Below, piece by piece: positions 40,639-47,561 of a DNA stretch of 47,561 bases; positions within the stretch are counted from its first letter, which is position 1; each line of letters opens with the position of its first letter. The notes beneath the pieces are model-generated. The model did no database searches and had not been told where the DNA came from. It saw only the letters and a program-made list of their open reading frames with translations. The DNA is from Rhizobiaceae bacterium (GTDB taxonomy: Bacteria; Pseudomonadota; Alphaproteobacteria; Rhizobiales; Rhizobiaceae). A program made the position numbers and the translations under genes. The stretch spans positions 1 through 47,561 of the forward strand of contig JAMLJD010000029.1 in the NCBI GenBank assembly GCA_023953775.1. The letters run 5' to 3'.

Positions 40639-41669
40639 ATGATTGACAGTGCCCAGCTTGCGTCGCTGCGGATCGGTGGTTGCGCGGCGCAACCGCGTTT
40701 TCTTGCTCCGATGTCGGGCATAACGGACCGCATTGTTCCGCGAGCGCGCGATGCTTCACGGCGCGGGGCTGTGCGTCGCCGAAATGGTCGCCAGCGGCAG
40801 GCTTACTTGTCAAAGGAAGCCGCAGATCGCTGCGGCGCCTCGCCAGGCGCGACATCGCTGGACCGCACATGGTTCAGCTTGCCGGTAAGCGAGCGGCACT
40901 GGATGGCTGAAGGCGCCAGGATCGCGGCGGGCGAGGGCGCCGACATCGTCGACATCAACATGGGCTGCCCCGCAAAAAGGTGACCGGCGGATATTGCGGC
41001 TCGGCCCTGATGCGCGACCTCGATCATGCGCTGCGCCTGATCGACGGCGTCGTCGAGGCCGTCGACGTGCCTGTCACCGTCAAGATGCGCCTCGGATGGG
41101 ACGAGACGTCGATCAACGCGCCCGAACTTGCCCGCCGCGCCGAGCAGGCAGGCGTCCGGATGATCACCGTCCACGGTACCCGCATGCAATACTACAAGGG
41201 CCAGGCCGACTGGCGCGCCATCGCACGGGTCAAGGACGCCGTCTCGATTCCCGTCGTCGCCAACGGCGACGTCCGGACTGCTGGACGACGCCTGCGAGAT
41301 CATGCGGCTTTCGAGGCCGAACGCGGTGATGGTCGACGCGCGCATTACGGCGCACCGTGGATCGCCGGCTCCATCGCCGCCGGGGCGGCAGGCGCTTCGG
41401 CGTCGAAATCCCCGCCACGCCTTCCGATCTCGCCGGCTATGTCTGCCGCCCTACGAGGCGATGCTCTCGACCTCTACGGGCGCGACGGCGGCGTCCGGCA
41501 GGCGCGCAAGCATCTCCGGCTGGTATCTCGACCGCCACGCGCCTGACTGCGGTCCCGAGCGTCACGAGGCGATTCGGCCTCGACCGACCCGGGAGCGGTA
41601 ATGGCGATGATCGGTGCGGCCATCCTCGATGCCCGGCCAGTTCGAGGAAGTGAAAGGAAAGCCGCATGA
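40639..41669 (+). pseudogene. dusB: tRNA-dihydrouridine synthase DusB, heavily frameshifted
   Basis: Dus enzymes reduce uridine in tRNA using FMN and NADPH. The start MIDSAQLASLRIGG, the segment FLAPMSGITD and the motif NMGCPAK (catalytic Cys, near 40,965) are visible. A long clean part follows (GGYCGSALMRDLDHALRLID, VTVKMRLGWDETSINAPELA, VHGTRMQYYKGQADWRAI). C-terminal pieces are GAPWIAGSIAA, IPATPSDLAGYVC and WYLDRHAPD. They lie in different frames. One break is a missing A in the run at 40,975-40,979, where TGCCCCGCAAAAAGG should contain one more A; at least eight others follow the same style. The last frame ends at 41669 and overlaps ntrB as ATGA. It is divergent from ispDF. Confidence 0.85.
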
Positions 41670-42792
41670 ACGCGCCCGCGCGTGCAGCGCCGCTCGGCGA
41701 CCCGGCGCAGATCGTCCTCAACACGATCCGCCATCCCGTCATCATGGTCAGCGCGGACGATCCAGCGTCACCTTCGCCAATGCCGGGCCGGACTTCTTCG
41801 TTCGAGTGCTGCCGTCTTGACCCGCAACACGCTCTCCCGCTTCGTGCCGTTCAGCAGTCCACTTCTCACCCTCGTCGAGCAGGTCCGCGAACGGCGTTCG
41901 CCTACAACGAATACCGCGTCGACATCTCCTCGCCGCGTATCGGCGAGGACAGGTCGTCGACATCTACGTCGCGCCGGTCTCCGGAATCCCGGATCGGTGG
42001 TCATCATGCTCCAGGAGCGCTCGATGGCCGACAAGATCGACCGCCAGATGACGCATCGCGGCGCGGCGCTCCCGTCACCGGCCTCGCGGCGATGCTGGCG
42101 CCTGGATCAGAACCCGCTGTCAGGGATACGCGGCGCCGCGCAGTTGCTCAGCGCCAGAACCGATGAGGATCGCGCTTGACCCGGCTGATCACCGAGGAGA
42201 CCGACCGCATCGTCGCTTTGGTCGACCGGATGGAAGTGTTCTCCGACGAGCGAGCCGATCGACCGCGTACCGTCAGCATCCACGTCGTCCTCGACCATGT
42301 GAAGGCGATCGCCCGCAGCGGATTCGGGCGCAACCTGCGGATCATCGAGGATTACGATCCTCCGCTTCCGCCGGTCTTCGCCAGCGACCAGCTGATCAGG
42401 TCTTCCTCAACGTCTCGTCAAGAACGCCGCCGAGGCGGTCGGCGCGGAGCCGAACGGCGAGATCACCCTGTCGACCAAGTTCCGTCCCGGCATCCGGCTC
42501 TCCGTTCCCGGAACGGCCAACCGCATCTCGCTGCCGCTGGAATTCTGCGTCCACGACAACGGCCCCGGCGTCTCCGACATCCCTGCCGATCCCTGTTCGA
42601 TCCGTTCATCACGGCGAAACCGAATGGATCGGGTCTCGGCCTTGCTCCTGGTCGCCAAGATCGTTGGCGAACACGGCGGGCATCATCGAATGCGATTCCT
42701 CGCCGCGCAGCACCACACTTCCGCATTCTCATGCCGGCCTGGCGCAGCAGCGCCGAGGACGAGCCGCACGAATTCGAAGAGGACGCAGCCGA

Positions 42793-42796
<4 letters not shown>
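41666..42796 (+). pseudogene. ntrB: Nitrogen regulation sensor histidine kinase NtrB (GlnL), frameshifted
   Basis: NtrB is the cytosolic kinase/phosphatase that, with PII protein, sets phosphorylation of NtrC under nitrogen limitation. The start MNAPARAAPLGDPAQIVLNTIRHPVIMVSAD is the PAS N-terminus; further pieces are [71 protein letters not shown] and [15 protein letters not shown]. They lie in three frames. The phosphoacceptor box, expected as HEIKNPLSG, is damaged at 42101-42110 (CCTGGATCAG in place of about 12 bases), so the histidine is not encoded as written. It overlaps dusB upstream and ntrC downstream, both as ATGA. Confidence 0.85.
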
Positions 42797-44258
<1,462 letters not shown>

Positions 44259-44301
44259 TTTTCGCTTCCGCCGCGCAGGCTTGTTGCACAATCGCCACAT
44301 T

Positions 44302-44321
44302 GCGTTGCATACATGCAACGC
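44302..44321. promoter_or_regulatory. Perfect 20-bp inverted repeat in the ntrC-ntrY gap
   Basis: GCGTTGCATACATGCAACGC has two 9-base arms around AC. It lies about 20 bases upstream of the likely ntrY start (ATG 44342) and 43 bases after the ntrC stop. A TTGCAC at 44284-44289 could be a -35 box, which would put the repeat over the -10 region, as a repressor operator would be. This is inferred from position only. Confidence 0.5.
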
Positions 44322-44341
44322 TATCAGTGCAGGCAGACCAC

Positions 44342-44649
44342 ATGTCGATTCGGGGCAATCCCATCTCTGGGCCGTTTCATGTCCCGCCCGATCGGCGGTG
44401 ATGGCGGCAAGGTGTTCATGGTGCCGCGGGCATCTCGGTCATTGTGACGGCGCTTATCATTGCCGGCCTGTCTTCGCGATCTGCTCGGCGTCACGCCGAT
44501 CACGCCGGACGAGACGACGACGCTGCTGCTGGTCATCGTCAATGCCGGCTTCATCCTTCTTCATCGGCGATGATCGAGTACTTGAGATCTATCGCATCGT
44601 CATGAGCGCGTAAGCGCGGCAAGGCAACCTCCGGCTCCATATCCGCATT
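44342..44649 (+). pseudogene. ntrY: 5' part of ntrY, frameshifted
   Basis: This stretch encodes the missing N-terminal membrane region of NtrY in broken frames. Recognisable pieces are a hydrophobic segment ISVIVTALIIAGL, VTPITPDETTTLLLVIVNAGFIL and EIYRIVMSA followed by RLHIRIVTMFSLV, which joins the clean frame after 44,630. I take ATG 44342 as the probable start. It belongs to the same gene as the following intact part. Confidence 0.65.
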
Positions 44650-46626
44650 GTGACGATGTTCTCGCTGGTTGCGGCGATCCCGGCCATCCTCGTCGCCGTC
44701 ATTGCATCGGTCACGCTCGATGTCGGCCTCGACCGCTGGTTCGCGCTCAAGACCCGTACGATCATCAATTCGTCACTGTCGATCGCCGAGGCCTATGTCT
44801 ACGAATGCAGCGTCTACGGGATTCGCACGACCATCTCGCTCGCCTATGTGCTCGATCAGGGCAGGTCGAAACTCTACAATCTCGACCGCAACGGCTTCCG
44901 CGATTTCCTGACCCAGCAGGCGGCGGGACGGTCGCTGGGCTATGCCGCGCTCGTCCGCTCCGACGGCTCGACGCTGATGACCGCCGAGATCCCGGTGACC
45001 TTCACGGTCCCCGAGCCCTTTCTCGACGCCATCCAGACGGCCGCGGACGGAAATCCGGTTCTGATCGAGCCGCGCATCCGCAACATCGTCGGCGCCATCA
45101 TCCGGCTCAAGGACATTCCGGACGCCTATCTCTACACGCTGCGCGAACTCGACGCCGAGGTCATCAAGGCGCGGCAGATCGTGCGCACCAACACCGACGA
45201 GTACCGCGATCTGGAAGCCAACCGCTTGACGACGCAGCTCGCTTTCGCGCTCGTCTATCTCGGGCTGACACTGATCATCGTGCTCTCGGCGATCTGGACC
45301 GGCATCACGGTCGCTGACCGGCTGGTCAGACCGATCAGGCAGCTGATCGGCGCGGCAGGCGAGGTGGCGACGGGCAATCTCGAGGTGCAGGTTCCCGTCC
45401 GCGCGTCGGATGGCGACGTCGGCTCGCTCGGCAAGACCTTCAACATGATGATCCGGCAGTTGAAGACACAGCGGAACCAGCTCCTGACTGCCAAGGACGT
45501 CATCGACGAACGCCGGCGCTTCTCCGAGGCGGTTCTTTCGGGCGTAACCGCCGGCGTCATCGGCGTCGACCCGTCGGGCGTCATCACAATCGTCAACCGG
45601 TCGGCCGAGACAATGCTGTCGATCTCGGCGCGCGCGACCGTTGGCCAGCGTCTCGGCGTCGTCCTGCCGCATATCGGCCGTGTGCTCGAGGGTGGACGCA
45701 ATTCGGGTCGGCCGGTGCATCGCGAGCAGGTGACCTTCTACCGCGCCGGCGCGGAGCGGACCTTCAACGTCCAGATTACCGTCGAGGAGAATCAGGCCGG
45801 CGCTCCAGAGAAATCCTTCGTCGTCACCGTCGACGACATCACCGATCTGGTCCAGGCCCAGCGCTCGACCGCCTGGGCCGATGTGGCGCGCCGCATCGCG
45901 CATGAGATCAAGAACCCGCTGACGCCGATCCAGCTTTCGGCAGAGCGTATCAAGCGGCGCTACGGCAAGGTCATCACCGAGGATCGCGAGGTCTTCGACC
46001 AGTGCACCGACACGATCATCCGCCAGGTCGGAGACATAGGCAGGATGGTCGACGAGTTCTCGGCATTCGCCCGCATGCCGAAGCCCGACATGAAGACGCT
46101 CGATCTGCGCGAGCCGCTGCGCGAGGCTTCGTTCCTCGTCGAGGTGAGCCGCAGCGACATCGCGTTCGAGCGGGACTTCGGCGACGTGCCGCTCAACGGA
46201 ACATTCGACACGCGCCTGATGAGCCAGGCATTCGGCAACGTCATCAAGAACGCGGCCGAAGCGATCGACGCCTCGGAGCGCGAGGGCGGCGAGCCGGGAG
46301 CCATCCTGATCCGGGCCGCCCGGCACGGTCAGGACATCGTGGTCGAGGTCCTCGACAACGGCAAGGGATTGCCGCGGGAAAATCGCCAGCGCCTGCTCGA
46401 GCCCTATATGACCACGCGTGAAAAGGGCACCGGTCTTGGATTGGCGATCGTCAAGAAGATCATCGAGGATCATGGCGGCCGGCTGGAGCTCCAGGATGCG
46501 CCGCCCGAATTCCACGGCGGTCGCGGCGCGATGATCCGCATCACGGTGCCGGCAGCAAAAACAGAAGCGACTCGCGGGGCAGTCGACGCAACAGAAAAAG
46601 CAGAAAAGGTTCAGGATGGCGTCTGA
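44650..46626 (+). CDS. ntrY: Nitrogen regulation sensor histidine kinase NtrY (clean part, N-terminus in damaged patch)
   Basis: NtrY is the membrane sensor kinase partnered with NtrX; in alphaproteobacteria the pair is tied to nitrogen metabolism, redox and envelope physiology. The visible 658 residues begin in a membrane segment (FSLVAAIPAILVAVIASVTL). They continue with a periplasmic sensor part (about 30-185), a second membrane segment (LVYLGLTLIIVLSAIWTGI), HAMP (RPIRQLIGAAGEVATGNLEV), PAS (RFSEAVLSGVTAGVIGVDPSG), HisKA with HEIKNPLTPIQLSAERI and HATPase with GTGLGLAIVKKIIEDHGG. About 100 residues are missing at the N-terminus. The first codon used here (GTG 44650) is only the first start in the clean frame, not the biological start. 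The stop overlaps ntrX by 11 bases. Confidence 0.9.
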   Translation: MTMFSLVAAIPAILVAVIASVTLDVGLDRWFALKTRTIINSSLSIAEAYVYECSVYGIRTTISLAYVLDQGRSKLYNLDRNGFRDFLTQQAAGRSLGYAALVRSDGSTLMTAEIPVTFTVPEPFLDAIQTAADGNPVLIEPRIRNIVGAIIRLKDIPDAYLYTLRELDAEVIKARQIVRTNTDEYRDLEANRLTTQLAFALVYLGLTLIIVLSAIWTGITVADRLVRPIRQLIGAAGEVATGNLEVQVPVRASDGDVGSLGKTFNMMIRQLKTQRNQLLTAKDVIDERRRFSEAVLSGVTAGVIGVDPSGVITIVNRSAETMLSISARATVGQRLGVVLPHIGRVLEGGRNSGRPVHREQVTFYRAGAERTFNVQITVEENQAGAPEKSFVVTVDDITDLVQAQRSTAWADVARRIAHEIKNPLTPIQLSAERIKRRYGKVITEDREVFDQCTDTIIRQVGDIGRMVDEFSAFARMPKPDMKTLDLREPLREASFLVEVSRSDIAFERDFGDVPLNGTFDTRLMSQAFGNVIKNAAEAIDASEREGGEPGAILIRAARHGQDIVVEVLDNGKGLPRENRQRLLEPYMTTREKGTGLGLAIVKKIIEDHGGRLELQDAPPEFHGGRGAMIRITVPAAKTEATRGAVDATEKAEKVQDGV

Positions 46627-47561
46627 CATACTCATCGTCGACGACGAGGAAGACATTCGCGAGCTTGTCGCCGGAATTTTGAGCGACGAGGGCCACGAAA
46701 CGCGCACCGCCTATGACAGCGACAGCGCGCTGGCCGCGATCAGCGATCGCGTCCCGCGCCTGATCTTCCTCGATATCTGGCTGCAGGGGTCGAAGCTCGA
46801 CGGTCTCGGTCTGCTCGATGAGATCCGCAAGCTGCACCCCGATCTTCCAGTGGTGATGATTTCGGGCCACGGAACCATCGAGACGGCCGTGTCAGCGATC
46901 CGTCGCGGCGCTTATGACTTCATCGAGAAGCCGTTCAAGGCGGATCGCCTGATCCTGGTCTGCGAGCGGGCGCTGGAGACGTCGAAGCTGCGGCGCGAGG
47001 TTGTCGACCTCAAGAAGCGGACCGGCGATACCTTCGACCTGATCGGCTCTTCGGTCGCGATGAACCAGCTCCGCCAGACGATCGAACGGGTCGCGCCGAC
47101 CAACAGCCGCATCATGGTCATCGGGCCTTCCGGGTCCGGCAAGGAGCTCGTGGCACGGGCGATTCACGCTCTGTCGTCGCGCAAGTCGGGGCCGTTCGTG
47201 ACCTTGAACGCGGCCAACATCACGCCCGACCGCATGGAGATCGAGCTGTTCGGAACCGAGCCCAACGGCTCGGAGCGCAAGGTCGGCGCACTGGAGCAGG
47301 CGCATCGCGGCATTCTGTACATTGACGAGGTGGCCGACATGCCCCGCGAGACGCAGAACCGCATCCTGCGCGTTCTGGTCGACCAGCAGTTCGAGCGGGT
47401 AGGGGGCACCAAGCGCGTCAAGGTCGACGTGCGGATCATCTCGTCGACGGCGCAGAACCTGGAGGCGCTCATCGCGGAAGGCCGATTCCGCGAGGACCTG
47501 TATCACCGGCTGTCGGTCGTGCCGGTCATGGTGCCCGGGCTATCGGAACGGCGCGAGGACA
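46616..47561 (+). CDS. ntrX: Response regulator NtrX (3' end cut by window)
   Basis: The frame is open from ATG 46616 to the window edge, giving 315 residues of a usual ~450. The receiver domain has the acidic pocket DDEED and the phosphoacceptor Asp53 in LIFLDIWLQG, with the conserved Lys in FIEKPFKADR. The AAA+ domain shows Walker [16 protein letters not shown] and Walker B-like GILYIDEVADMPRETQNRIL. Where NtrC has GAFTGA, this protein reads ELFGTEPNGSERKVGALEQAH, so the sigma-54 contact loop is absent. That is known for many alphaproteobacterial NtrX proteins and suggests regulation without classic sigma-54 activation. It is translationally coupled to ntrY. Confidence 0.95.
   Translation, partial: MASDILIVDDEEDIRELVAGILSDEGHETRTAYDSDSALAAISDRVPRLIFLDIWLQGSKLDGLGLLDEIRKLHPDLPVVMISGHGTIETAVSAIRRGAYDFIEKPFKADRLILVCERALETSKLRREVVDLKKRTGDTFDLIGSSVAMNQLRQTIERVAPTNSRIMVIGPSGSGKELVARAIHALSSRKSGPFVTLNAANITPDRMEIELFGTEPNGSERKVGALEQAHRGILYIDEVADMPRETQNRILRVLVDQQFERVGGTKRVKVDVRIISSTAQNLEALIAEGRFREDLYHRLSVVPVMVPGLSERRED

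Noticed and set aside
44773..46707. A minus-strand open frame of about 640 codons opposite ntrY.
   Set aside because: NtrY is unmistakable on the plus strand; the antisense frame shows no domain and mirrors its codon bias.

Overview
The window is an ordinary-looking core chromosomal region of a GC-rich alphaproteobacterium of the order Hyphomicrobiales (Rhizobiales), most like the Phyllobacteriaceae/Mesorhizobium group. This rests on the gene order bamA-lpxD-fabZ-lpxA-lpxI-lpxB-gltA, the fused ispDF gene, the order pdhA-pdhB-pdhC-SGNH-lpdA-glsB-lipA-coq10-pncC-ispDF-dusB-ntrBC-ntrYX, a lipoyl domain on PdhB, and a direct-repeat GTTC-N7-GTTC SOS box at lexA. I see no mobile element, CRISPR array, rRNA or tRNA gene, and no prophage.

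Layout. 1-6.6 kb (+): outer-membrane assembly and lipid A genes (bamA truncated by the window edge, then lpxD, fabZ, lpxA, lpxI, lpxB), tightly packed and ending in a bidirectional terminator. 6.6-9.6 kb (-): gltX and gltA. 9.7-12.1 kb (+): comEC, broken by two compensating frameshifts. 12.1-18.3 kb (-): lexA with its SOS box, then the unit ppiD-trpD-trpC-moaC-moeA. 18.5-22.6 kb (+): tpiA, secG, an L,D-transpeptidase and pyrG. 22.6-24.7 kb (-): a GT4 glycosyltransferase and a D-Ala-D-Ala carboxypeptidase. 24.8-29.6 kb (+, except one small minus-strand gene): a VOC protein coupled to kdsA, a 41-residue candidate lipoprotein, a 2-oxoglutarate oxygenase, eno and ftsB. 29.8-38.8 kb (+): the pyruvate dehydrogenase supra-operon, with an HdeD-like membrane protein, an SGNH hydrolase and a YdcH-like protein between pdhC and lpdA, followed by glsB, lipA and coq10. 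38.8-40.5 kb (-): pncC and ispDF. 40.6-47.6 kb (+): dusB and the nitrogen two-component genes ntrB, ntrC, ntrY and ntrX (cut by the window end).

The genes serve envelope biogenesis (lipid A, KDO, peptidoglycan, outer-membrane assembly), central carbon flow (triose-phosphate isomerase, enolase, pyruvate dehydrogenase with lipoate synthesis, citrate synthase), isoprenoid and nucleotide synthesis, DNA-damage response and nitrogen/redox sensing.

The strongest anomaly is the stretch from about 39.9 to 44.65 kb. Five neighbouring genes (ispDF, dusB, ntrB, ntrC and the 5' end of ntrY) carry many small indels and some substitutions, while genes on both sides are clean. IspD and IspF are normally essential, so a low-quality consensus patch is far more likely than decay. 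I did not find a convincing previously undescribed system. The more interesting biological leads are small: a possible palindromic repeat inside the PdhC linker, perfect inverted repeats in the gltA, pdhA and ntrY leaders, the candidate 41-residue lipoprotein, and an NtrX without a GAFTGA loop.
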